Part shown: piece after piece, positions 6,170 to 13,521 of the stretch
How positions within the stretch are numbered: the stretch's first letter is position 1
How the letters are laid out: each line of letters starts with the position of its first letter
Source: Phycisphaerae bacterium
Lineage (GTDB): Bacteria > Planctomycetota > Phycisphaerae > Phycisphaerales > SM1A02
Assembly (NCBI GenBank): GCA_002683195.1
Contig: NYSW01000096.1
Coordinates: forward strand, 1-14,667
Length of the DNA stretch: 14,667 nucleotides
Direction of reading: 5' to 3'
The notes under the pieces: generated by a model
The model's input: the letters and a program-made list of their open reading frames with translations, nothing else
Told to the model about the DNA's origin: nothing
Database searches by the model: none
Position numbers and translations under genes: made by a program

Positions 6170-8097
6170 TGGACCCCCGATTCGACGCCAGTACCGACAC
6201 CATCGACGAGTACCTTGCCCGACACGAAGGCAAGCAGCTTCTTCGCTTTCTCACCTGTGGAAGCGTGGATGACGGCAAGAGCACCCTGATCGGGCGGCTC
6301 CTCCACGACACCAAGGGGATCTACGAGGATCAACTTGCCGCGGTCGAAGGCGACAGCAAGAAATATGGAACCCAGGGCGGCACCGCCGACCTGGCCCTGT
6401 TGGTCGATGGCCTTCGCTCCGAACGTGAGCAAGGCATCACGATCGATGTCGCCTACCGGTACTTCTCCACCGAGAAGCGGAAGTTCATCGTCGCCGACAC
6501 CCCCGGCCACGAGCAATACACCCGCAACATGGCGACCGGCGCGAGTACCTGCGACGTGGCGGTCCTGTTGGTGGACGCGCGGCACGGAGTGAGCGTCCAG
6601 ACCCGACGACACTGCGTCATCACTTCCCTGCTCGGCATTCCAAAGATCATCGTCGCCATCAACAAGATGGACCTGGTCGACTGGAAGCAGGAGACGTTTG
6701 AATCGATCAAGGCGGACTTCGAGGCGTTCGCAAGTCGCCTGCCCGGTCGCGAACAACACTTCGTACCGATGTCGGCGCTCGAGGGCGACCTCGTGGTGGA
6801 ATCCTCACCCAAGGCACCCTGGTACGACGGGCCCTGCTTCCTCGAGCTCCTGGAGTCGATTGAAATCGGCGCCGCCGCTCAGGAAACGCCGTTCCGAATG
6901 CCCGTGAACCTCGTCATCCGACCCGATCTCGACTTCCGAGGCTTCGCCGGCCGAATCGAATCCGGCGTGATCCGCCCCGGTGACCGCGTCCGAGTGCTCC
7001 CCGCGGGTACGGAATCGACCGTCGCCCGGATCAATACCTTCGACGGTGATCTGGAACTCGCCGGAGCCCCGCGAAGTGTGGCCATCGTCCTCGAAGACGA
7101 GATCGATGCGAGTCGTGGGGACGTGATCGTGGCTGCCGACGCCCCCGCGACCGTGGCCTCCCGCATCACCACCGACCTGGTCTGGATGCACGAGGAAAGG
7201 CTGGTTCCCGGGCGTGAGTTCATTCTCCGCCAGGGCACCCGGGTCACCCCGTGTCGCGTCCGGCGAATCGTCGAACGGCTCGACATCGACACCCTCGAAC
7301 GAGTCGCCGCGGATTCCCTTGATCTGAATGAAATCGGCCAGGTGGAACTCGAAACCGATTTTCCCCTCGCCTTCGATCCCTACGAATCGATTCGCGGAAC
7401 CGGAAGCGTGGTCCTCGTCGATCGCATCGGCAACTGGACGATGGCTGCCGGGATGATTCGCGGCCGAACCGAAGATGCCCGATGGACCGCCTCTCCCATG
7501 TCCGGAGATGGCCGCGACGGAGAACCCGACCCCGTCTCACCCGCAGAGCGTGAAGCGCGATACGGTCAACGACCGGCGACCGTTCTCCTGACCGGACTCG
7601 CGGGCAGTGGAAAGACCCATCTGGCTGCGATGCTCGAAAGAGCCTTGTTCGACCTGGGACGGGTCGCGATTCGTCTCGACGGCTCGACCATGCGTCGAGG
7701 CCTCAATCGCGACCTGGGCTTCTCCGCCGCCGATCGTTCGGAAAACCTCCGACGCTCGATGGAAACCGCGAAACTCGTCAATGACGAAGGGCTGGTCTGC
7801 ATTGCCGCCTTCGTCGCCCCGCAAGCGGCCACCCGCGACAATGCGGCCGCCCTCGTGGGCAGCGATCGCTTTCTGCTCGTGCACTGTGCCGCGCCACTGG
7901 AACATTGCCAGACCAATGATTCCACCGGGCTGTACGCAGAGGCCAGGAGTCGATCCCTGACCGACATCCCGGGCGTGGACCTCGACTACGAGTTGCCGGA
8001 AAATGCGGATCTGGTACTCCCGACCCACGAGTTGGATGTGGAAGAGTCGGTCAACCAGATCCTCGAGCTCCTGCGAACCCGCGACGTTCTCCGCTAG
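6169..8097 (+). CDS. cysNC: Sulfate adenylyltransferase GTPase subunit fused to a diverged APS-kinase domain (CysNC)
   Basis: Residues 1 to about 440 are CysN, the EF-Tu-like GTPase that drives APS formation by CysD. It shows G1 GSVDDGKST (31-39), GITIDVAYRYF (89-99), G3 DTPGHEQYTRNM (110-121), G4 NKMD (165-168) and G5 SAL (202-204), then beta-barrel domains 2 and 3. A polar linker (about 433-467) leads to an APS-kinase fold at 468-642. That domain keeps Walker A GLAGSGKT (476-483), R509, LNRDLGFS (512-519), R523 and N526. It departs from active kinases at DGDN, which reads DGST (504-507), at SPFRAER, which reads APQAATR (550-556), and at the lid. There DPKGLYAKAR reads DSTGLYAEAR (584-593) and GEIKGFTGI reads RSLTDIPGV. 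It has the full length and no frameshift, so it is diverged rather than broken. ATP sulfurylase function is near certain. Kinase activity is doubtful, and a regulatory nucleotide-binding role is possible. Confidence 0.95.
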   Translation: MDPRFDASTDTIDEYLARHEGKQLLRFLTCGSVDDGKSTLIGRLLHDTKGIYEDQLAAVEGDSKKYGTQGGTADLALLVDGLRSEREQGITIDVAYRYFSTEKRKFIVADTPGHEQYTRNMATGASTCDVAVLLVDARHGVSVQTRRHCVITSLLGIPKIIVAINKMDLVDWKQETFESIKADFEAFASRLPGREQHFVPMSALEGDLVVESSPKAPWYDGPCFLELLESIEIGAAAQETPFRMPVNLVIRPDLDFRGFAGRIESGVIRPGDRVRVLPAGTESTVARINTFDGDLELAGAPRSVAIVLEDEIDASRGDVIVAADAPATVASRITTDLVWMHEERLVPGREFILRQGTRVTPCRVRRIVERLDIDTLERVAADSLDLNEIGQVELETDFPLAFDPYESIRGTGSVVLVDRIGNWTMAAGMIRGRTEDARWTASPMSGDGRDGEPDPVSPAEREARYGQRPATVLLTGLAGSGKTHLAAMLERALFDLGRVAIRLDGSTMRRGLNRDLGFSAADRSENLRRSMETAKLVNDEGLVCIAAFVAPQAATRDNAAALVGSDRFLLVHCAAPLEHCQTNDSTGLYAEARSRSLTDIPGVDLDYELPENADLVLPTHELDVEESVNQILELLRTRDVLR

Positions 8098-8123
8098 CCC
8101 TCCGAGTCACACCGTGAATGCGG

Positions 8124-8138
8124 GCGCGGATTCCGCGC
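8124..8138 (+). terminator. Possible hairpin terminator after cysNC
   Basis: GCGCGGA (8124-8130) and TCCGCGC (8132-8138) form an inverted repeat 27 bases after the cysNC stop. In RNA this gives a five-bp all-GC stem with a five-base loop, followed by TTGTGTG rather than a clear T tract. It is weak as a Rho-independent terminator. Confidence 0.3.
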
Positions 8139-8158
8139 TTGTGTGCAAGAACTGAATT

Positions 8159-8173
8159 CTCGGTGATGCCGAG
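8159..8173 (+). other. Small hairpin in the leader of the GH57 gene
   Basis: CTCGG (8159-8163) and CCGAG (8169-8173) pair around the loop TGATG, ending 27 bases before the GH57 start. It is the second dyad in a 103-bp gap. It could be part of a leader structure or simply chance. Confidence 0.2.
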
Positions 8174-8200
8174 GGCCTTGGGACCGTATCATTGGTCTCT

Positions 8201-9421
8201 ATGGCCAGCGTCTGCTTCTACTTCCAAGTTCACCAGCCCTTTCGTCTCCGTCGGTATTCGGTGTTCGATACGGACCCGTTCTACTTCGACAACGACGCGA
8301 ACGAACAGATCATGCGCAAGGTGGCGGACAAGTGCTATCGCCCCGCGACCGCGAAGATCCTCGATCTGGTCAAACGACACGAAGGACGCTTCCGGGTCAG
8401 CTACGCGATCTCCGGAGTCTGCCTCGAACAGTTCGGCAAGTGGGCCCCCGACGTTCTCGACATGTTCAAGGAACTCGCGGACACCGGCGCCTGCGAATTC
8501 ATCGGCGAGACCAGTCATCACTCGCCCTGCTTCCTCCACAGTCGAGACGAATTCGATCACCAGGTGAATGCTCACCGGGCCTCGATCAAGGAACTCTTCG
8601 GCCAGACCCCTCAGGTCTTCCGAAACACCGAACTCATGTACCACGATGATCTCGCCTGCCACATGGCGAAGCGTGGAGATCATCGCGCGGTGATCTGTGA
8701 GGGCGTGGATCGGATCCTCGGAGACCGAAGCCCCAACTTCGTCTACACGCCCCCTCGCTTCGACGGGCAACCCGACGCGATCGAACAACGACCGATCCAG
8801 CTCCTGCTCAAGAACTACCAGCTCAGCGACGACATCGCTTTTCGCTTTGGCAACAAGGGGTGGCCCGAATGGCCCCTGACCGCCGAGAAGTTCGCCCGTT
8901 GGGTGAATGACATCAACGGCCACGGATACTGCTGCAACCTGTTCATGGACTACGAGACGCTCGGCGAGCATCAGTGGGCCGACACCGGGATCTTCGAATT
9001 CCTGGATGCGCTGCCCGGATCGATCTACGACGTGAATCCGGGGCAGAACGACTTCCTCACGCCGTCCCAGGTGCTCGAATGTCACGCGCCGGTCGACGAA
9101 TACGCGGTTCCGAACTGGACTTCGTGGGCGGACACGGAACGAGATCTCTCCGCCTGGCTCGGCAACCCTCTTCAAGACAATGCGGTGGAAGAGCTCTATG
9201 CCCTCCGCGAGGGCGTCTACGATCGCCACGAAAAGGGTGATCCGTGGATTCTTGAAGACTGGCGAAAACTGTCGACCAGCGATCATCTCTATTACATGTG
9301 CACGAAGTTCTGGGCGGACGGTGATGTCCACAAGTACTTCAGCCCGTACGACAGCCCCTATGACGCCTACATCAACTTCATGAACGTTCTGGACAACATG
9401 AAACAACGCGTCGACGGCTGA
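8201..9421 (+). CDS. Glycoside hydrolase family 57 alpha-glucan hydrolase (alpha-amylase type)
   Basis: This protein of 406 residues belongs to GH57, retaining enzymes that act on alpha-1,4-glucans such as starch or glycogen. The five conserved regions can be read. Region 1 is FQVHQP (8-13, with Gln where many members have His), region 2 is IGETSHHS (101-108), and region 3 is FRNTEL with the nucleophile E144. Region 4 is FMDYETLGEHQ with the acid/base D250, and region 5 is TSDHLYYMCTK (359-369). No signal peptide is present, so it acts in the cytoplasm, probably on stored glucan. The ATG at 8201 was preferred to a TTG three codons upstream because MASVCFYFQVHQP is a typical family start. No ribosome binding site is evident. 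The gene stands 103 bases after cysNC and is convergent with the next gene. GH57 also includes branching enzymes and glucanotransferases. Substrate specificity is not shown. Confidence 0.92.
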   Translation: MASVCFYFQVHQPFRLRRYSVFDTDPFYFDNDANEQIMRKVADKCYRPATAKILDLVKRHEGRFRVSYAISGVCLEQFGKWAPDVLDMFKELADTGACEFIGETSHHSPCFLHSRDEFDHQVNAHRASIKELFGQTPQVFRNTELMYHDDLACHMAKRGDHRAVICEGVDRILGDRSPNFVYTPPRFDGQPDAIEQRPIQLLLKNYQLSDDIAFRFGNKGWPEWPLTAEKFARWVNDINGHGYCCNLFMDYETLGEHQWADTGIFEFLDALPGSIYDVNPGQNDFLTPSQVLECHAPVDEYAVPNWTSWADTERDLSAWLGNPLQDNAVEELYALREGVYDRHEKGDPWILEDWRKLSTSDHLYYMCTKFWADGDVHKYFSPYDSPYDAYINFMNVLDNMKQRVDG

Positions 9422-9452
9422 GACGACCAGGCCCGTCGAGGTCGCGACTCCG

Positions 9453-9468
9453 GATGACTTTCGTCATC
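9453..9468. terminator. Possible bidirectional hairpin between convergent genes
   Basis: GATGAC (9453-9458) and GTCATC (9463-9468) form a perfect six-bp stem with a TTTC loop in the 58-bp gap between two convergent genes. There is no T tract on either side. The call rests mainly on position. Confidence 0.25.
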
Positions 9469-9479
9469 GATGGAATCGT

Positions 9480-12074
9480 TCACTTCTCGGGATCTTCGTC
9501 CACGTCGAAGTCGACCAGTTGGTTGTCACGGCTGATCTCCCCGATTCTGGCGAGATCTCGGGCTGCCTCCGCCATGCGGCGAATTCGGATGTCGTCGGAT
9601 TTCAGGCCGGCATTGATCGCCGCTGACGTGGGCTTCGCGGAAAATCTCGTGAGGGCGAGGGCCAGTGATGGTGACCCGCCGTCGGCGACCAGACGGTCGA
9701 CGAGACGGGCGGTCCCCGGAGTCCCGGGGAAGATGAAGGACAAGGCCCATGCCCGGGGAATCGCCGGCAGACCGAGACAGGCATCGATGGTCCTGGCGAG
9801 CACGTCATCGTCGGTGATGTCAGGCTCCTCTCCGGGTCGCGGCAGGACGAGGCCGAGCATCGCGGCGACGTCCTTCGCATCATTCACCGTGTCTGGAGAC
9901 TTCAGATCCGCGAGGATCCTGAGATAGCGATCGCCGTCGAGGGGATCCAGACCGTCCACCCGAAACACCGGCGACGTCCCCTCACGACCGAAGACGCCCC
10001 CGTCGATGTTGCCCGACGGCGATACGGTGAAGTTGACCACCGCCCTCAACTTGAACGAGCCGCCGAAGATGGAAGCAAGCGAGACATCCCTCGCCAATGA
10101 TGTCTGGGTGAGATCCAGCTCGATGCGAATCGAATCCTGAGGCGGCAAAGAGAAGCGGCGGTCGATCGACACCACGATCGGACGAGAGAGCCGGATCATC
10201 TCCGGCGTGTCCGCGATTCCCACCACATCGGCGACGTCCGCCACGATCGCGATGGTCGGGGAGATCGGAGAATCCGGACCGATCGCCAATTCGAGACCGG
10301 AGACGTTGGTGACCGTGATCTCGACCAACGTGGGTTCGAACGCCAGCTGTCGGAGCGAGACCGGGTTCACCGAAACTGAAAGCACCCCATGACGAGGATC
10401 TCGAATCGCTCTTCCCAAAGCATCAGGGATGGTGGCTTTGAGCATTTCGGCCATCAAGCTCGAACGCTCGGTGTTCGGAATCCCGACCCCCAACATCGCT
10501 TCCAACCGGCTTCGGGACCAGAGTCCGACCAGCGTGCCCGGTCTGGACTCGTAGACGGCGAGATATCGGGTCGCCGCTTCCTTCCGAAGTCCTTGCACCT
10601 CATCCAGGATCGCGAGGCCTGCTTCGGCGTAGGGCGATGATGCCGCCGCCGGGACCAGAAGCACCCGGGCGGTGTTGAAGTCCTCCTGCTCGATCGCAGC
10701 CCAGCCTTCGATCACCACCCGCTGGTTGGCATCCAACTCGCCTCCCTGAATGGCGCCATCGAGGAGATCCTTGAGTGACAGGCGAGACGGCTTCTCTTCT
10801 TCTCCGTCCGTCGTCGAGGTCACCCCCGTGGGCTGCCACCCGAACCAGGCTCTGGCCCAGGCCTGATCGGCAAACAAACCCGCTCGGCGTTTGGCCGCGT
10901 TCTTCATCAGCGTCGTTCGCCGAGCCTCGGACAGATCTTCATCCTCCTGAATCTTGCGGACTCGGCGCCCGAGCTCCGTGAGCTCGAAGCGATACGCACG
11001 GAACAAGGTCTCCACCGCCCGTTCTCGAGCCTCGGGGTTGTCTTGTCGGGCCCTGATCACGGCCGTGATCAAGGCGATTTCGGATGCCGGCGGAATGCTG
11101 GTGGCTTGCACTTCATCGGAAGCGACTCCCTCCTGAAGCAATGCCTGCTTTCGGCGAACCTCGCGCGACCTCGACTCTCGATCACCGAGGTCGATCGCCT
11201 TGTCGATCTGACCAGCACCCCAGAGTGCGAGCATGCGGTCCGCCACCACCGAATTCCGGTCGGGGGATGCTCCCGGGGTGAGGTCGAGGGTGAGTTCGAG
11301 AATATCCTGGGCATTCTCGAAATCACCGTCGGCAAGCACCAGCTGCCCGAGCGTCCGAGCCAGCAATCGCTCCGATGGACTCGCCGTCCAGGCGATCGCA
11401 ATCAATTCCGCTTCGTCGATCGGCGTTGGCACCACCGATCGGAACATGCCGGCCGCCATTTCCGCGGCCTGAGGGAACGTGGGATCAAGCCGCACCGCAT
11501 CGGCGATATGACCGGCAGCCGCATCGACATTCCCGACCCTCATCTGAAGGAGTCCCAGGTCGAAGGCCAGACGGGCTCCAGCCCGGTTTCCCAGACGCTC
11601 GAGATTCTCCGGATCAAGCAGGATCTCGTAGGCCTCGATCCGGGCCTGCGCGGTCGGCCGACGCTCGATTCGATCCAGAATGAGTCGGAGCCGCATCACG
11701 GAATCGTCGGGATCCAACCGGACCATCGCCTCCACCGCACGCCTGCGAGCGTCCGACGCGCCATCCACGTCGGCCTCCAGCGCCGTCGCCACCTCGTAGA
11801 GCCTCCGCCAGATCTCAAGCGAATCCGGATCGAGATCCGTCGCAATGTCCGCCAGACCAAGGGCCAGGATCAGTTGAGGCTCGAGGACCATGGACTGGCC
11901 GAGCAGGTTCGTACCGATCGAGTCGAATGATGCGGCAAGCCGTTTTGCAGCCCAGGAATCGAGATCCTGCGGGTCCACGTCGATCCCCTGAGCCGCCAGA
12001 GGCCGGTTGAAGGCCGTCAGGGCGAGGAGGAAAAGACCGAAGAGGCAGGCGAATCGGGAGACGATCGGGGTCAT
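9480..12074 (-). CDS. Secreted protein of unknown function with TPR-like helices and a beta-rich segment
   Basis: No family is recognised. The 864 residues begin with a Sec signal peptide: a hydrophobic core at about 9-22, then RPLAAQG with cleavage after about residue 28. The mature protein is therefore outside the cytoplasmic membrane. About 60-310 is a run of amphipathic helices with TPR-like spacing. Phrases such as GLLQMRVGNVDAAAGHIADA followed by VRLDPTF (175-200), and LADGDFENAQDILELTLDL (247-265), are typical of TPR units. About 445-530 contains more such helices (IEQEDFNTARVLL). About 562-690 is beta-rich (VSVNPVSLRQLAFEPTLVEI), like an immunoglobulin or beta-sandwich fold. About 715-850 is helical again, and the tail is acidic (DVDEDPEK). 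AGGA lies five bases before the ATG, supporting the start. It is convergent with GH57 and divergent from the next secreted protein. A scaffold or protein-interaction role is a guess from the repeats. Confidence 0.85.
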   Translation of the reverse strand: MTPIVSRFACLFGLFLLALTAFNRPLAAQGIDVDPQDLDSWAAKRLAASFDSIGTNLLGQSMVLEPQLILALGLADIATDLDPDSLEIWRRLYEVATALEADVDGASDARRRAVEAMVRLDPDDSVMRLRLILDRIERRPTAQARIEAYEILLDPENLERLGNRAGARLAFDLGLLQMRVGNVDAAAGHIADAVRLDPTFPQAAEMAAGMFRSVVPTPIDEAELIAIAWTASPSERLLARTLGQLVLADGDFENAQDILELTLDLTPGASPDRNSVVADRMLALWGAGQIDKAIDLGDRESRSREVRRKQALLQEGVASDEVQATSIPPASEIALITAVIRARQDNPEARERAVETLFRAYRFELTELGRRVRKIQEDEDLSEARRTTLMKNAAKRRAGLFADQAWARAWFGWQPTGVTSTTDGEEEKPSRLSLKDLLDGAIQGGELDANQRVVIEGWAAIEQEDFNTARVLLVPAAASSPYAEAGLAILDEVQGLRKEAATRYLAVYESRPGTLVGLWSRSRLEAMLGVGIPNTERSSLMAEMLKATIPDALGRAIRDPRHGVLSVSVNPVSLRQLAFEPTLVEITVTNVSGLELAIGPDSPISPTIAIVADVADVVGIADTPEMIRLSRPIVVSIDRRFSLPPQDSIRIELDLTQTSLARDVSLASIFGGSFKLRAVVNFTVSPSGNIDGGVFGREGTSPVFRVDGLDPLDGDRYLRILADLKSPDTVNDAKDVAAMLGLVLPRPGEEPDITDDDVLARTIDACLGLPAIPRAWALSFIFPGTPGTARLVDRLVADGGSPSLALALTRFSAKPTSAAINAGLKSDDIRIRRMAEAARDLARIGEISRDNQLVDFDVDEDPEK

Positions 12075-12079
12075 GTCGG

Positions 12080-12083
12080 TCCT
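12080..12083 (-). promoter_or_regulatory. Ribosome binding site of the 864-residue secreted protein
   Basis: On the minus strand AGGA precedes the ATG at 12074 by five bases. This fixes the start at the signal peptide. Confidence 0.55.
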
Positions 12084-12093
12084 GGAGGCGACG

Positions 12094-12109
12094 GACCTCT
12101 CTGGAGGTC
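12094..12109. repeat. Inverted repeat upstream of the 864-residue secreted protein
   Basis: GACCTC (12094-12099) and GAGGTC (12104-12109) are perfect reverse complements around TCTG. They lie 20-35 bases before the start codon at 12074. It could be an operator or a leader hairpin. The rest of the 276-bp divergent gap shows only a short direct repeat (ATTCCGGT, about 12159-12175) and no firm promoter. Confidence 0.3.
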
Positions 12110-12350
12110 ACATCTCGATTCTGATGGCAACAATGGGCTGCCGTGCCGGATGGCTGGAATTCCGGTGATTCCGGTTGGTGGAGTCTACCTGTGAAGCCCA
12201 TGGCGTTCGTTGACGCTTCGGCACCGAGTGGGGTACCGTTCGGCGTTCCGCGAAGGGCTTCTGTGAACCTCTCCCGGAACATGAGCGACGCCGAACCCGT
12301 GTCTTCGGCTACTCATGACCTTCTTGGTCGATCTTGCCACCGGAACTCTC

Positions 12351-13457
12351 ATGCGGTCCACCCGACGCTCCCACACCCTGACTGGTCTCGCCACGCTCGT
12401 TCTGGCCGCCGGCATCGTCCTTCCTGCCAACGCCCAGAGCCGTGGAAACGATGGACGACCTCTCGATCGAGAGCTTGTTTCGGCCACCCGGCCACTATCG
12501 ACCGAACAACAGGGTCAGGTCAAGGCCTTTGCCGCGACCCAACTCGAGGCCCTCGCCGATGGTGACGCCGAAGACCTGATCGCCGCTCGGGACGCCCTCA
12601 TTCAAGATGCCCGTCGTCCCGGAGTCACCGGCGTCTTCCTGAGAGCGTTCTCCAGCGAACTGGTGCCGGGCATCGAGAAGGTGCTCCAGCAGCAGGGCGA
12701 CGGCATGCAGACCATGCGAGCGGAAAACGGGCTTCGAATCCTCGCCTTCCTGCGAACGCCGGAAGCGCTCGAACTGATCGTGGCCACGACCAACCCGAAC
12801 GACGTCAAGGACAAGTCACGACGACTGGTCGCTGCCGGCCTCGTCCCCATCGCCGTGGAAGCCGTTCCCCAGTCTGGACTGGGTTCCGCGGTACTGACCT
12901 CCACCGCTCGGCGACTGTCCGAAAATCTGGTCGACGACTCGGATTGGATCGTGGTTCTCGAAGATCTCCGAGCCATGAATGCGATCGCCCTGAACCGAAT
13001 CCTGACCGACGAAAATCGGTCGGAAGTTCGCGACATGCAGTTCAATGCCTACGCAAGACTCGCCAATGGCATCGCATCCAGTGACGCACCCAGCCCGATC
13101 GTGAAGGCGATCTATCGGGCGATGCTCGGCCTGCGTGAACGACTGGCGGACAACTCCACCGCCGGTGACATCAGCACTCGCCAGATCGCGACCACCCTGC
13201 AGGAAATGCTCAAGCGAATCGGCTCCGCCGCCGTCCGGCAATGGGACGGGCTTGAAGCGAATCCCGACATGTTCGAGGCCTACGAAGGCACCCTCCGGGT
13301 CGGGGCCCAGCTTTTCAGCCTCCTCGAAGGCCGACCGAACGCCAAGATCAACGCTCTTGCGGCTCCGATGGCCGCCGTGACCGTGAATGGTTCCACCCGC
13401 GAGTCGTACAATCAGGCCCTCGCCGGCCTGAAGGCCGCCTTGAAGAACCTGGGCTGA
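12351..13457 (+). CDS. Secreted helical protein of unknown function
   Basis: No family is recognised. From the ATG at 12351 the product has 368 residues and starts with a clear Sec signal peptide: an Arg-rich head (MRSTRRSH), a hydrophobic core at about 9-24, and cleavage at ANA/QS near residue 28. The ATG twelve codons upstream (12315) would put a polar stretch before the signal, so it is less likely. The mature part is rich in Ala, Leu, Arg and Asp and looks almost wholly helical. It has segments such as LEALADGDAEDLIAARDALI (65-84) and LRILAFLRTPEALELIVATT (128-147), the latter resembling HEAT-like repeats. One cannot assign a function. No cysteine-based anchor is present. It is divergent from the other large secreted protein, and an OppA-like gene follows 64 bases downstream on the same strand. 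Shared expression with either is possible but not shown. Confidence 0.85.
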   Translation: MRSTRRSHTLTGLATLVLAAGIVLPANAQSRGNDGRPLDRELVSATRPLSTEQQGQVKAFAATQLEALADGDAEDLIAARDALIQDARRPGVTGVFLRAFSSELVPGIEKVLQQQGDGMQTMRAENGLRILAFLRTPEALELIVATTNPNDVKDKSRRLVAAGLVPIAVEAVPQSGLGSAVLTSTARRLSENLVDDSDWIVVLEDLRAMNAIALNRILTDENRSEVRDMQFNAYARLANGIASSDAPSPIVKAIYRAMLGLRERLADNSTAGDISTRQIATTLQEMLKRIGSAAVRQWDGLEANPDMFEAYEGTLRVGAQLFSLLEGRPNAKINALAAPMAAVTVNGSTRESYNQALAGLKAALKNLG

Positions 13458-13521
13458 TTCACCGCCTGCGATCATCGCCAGACAGGATCCGACGTCTCCG
13501 ACGCCGTATCGTGTCAACGCA

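Noticed and set aside
8189..9406. Antisense open frame covering nearly all of the GH57 gene
   Set aside because: The sense frame contains all five GH57 regions. The antisense frame mirrors codon bias.
11043..11930. Plus-strand open frame of 295 codons inside the 864-residue gene
   Set aside because: The minus-strand frame has a signal peptide, a ribosome binding site and TPR-like repeats. The plus frame has none of these.
12210..12239. Possible promoter (TTGACG, 18-base spacer, TACCGT) before the 368-residue secreted protein
   Set aside because: The -10 box matches only three of six positions and the element is about 110 bases from the start codon, so it is too weak to list as a feature.
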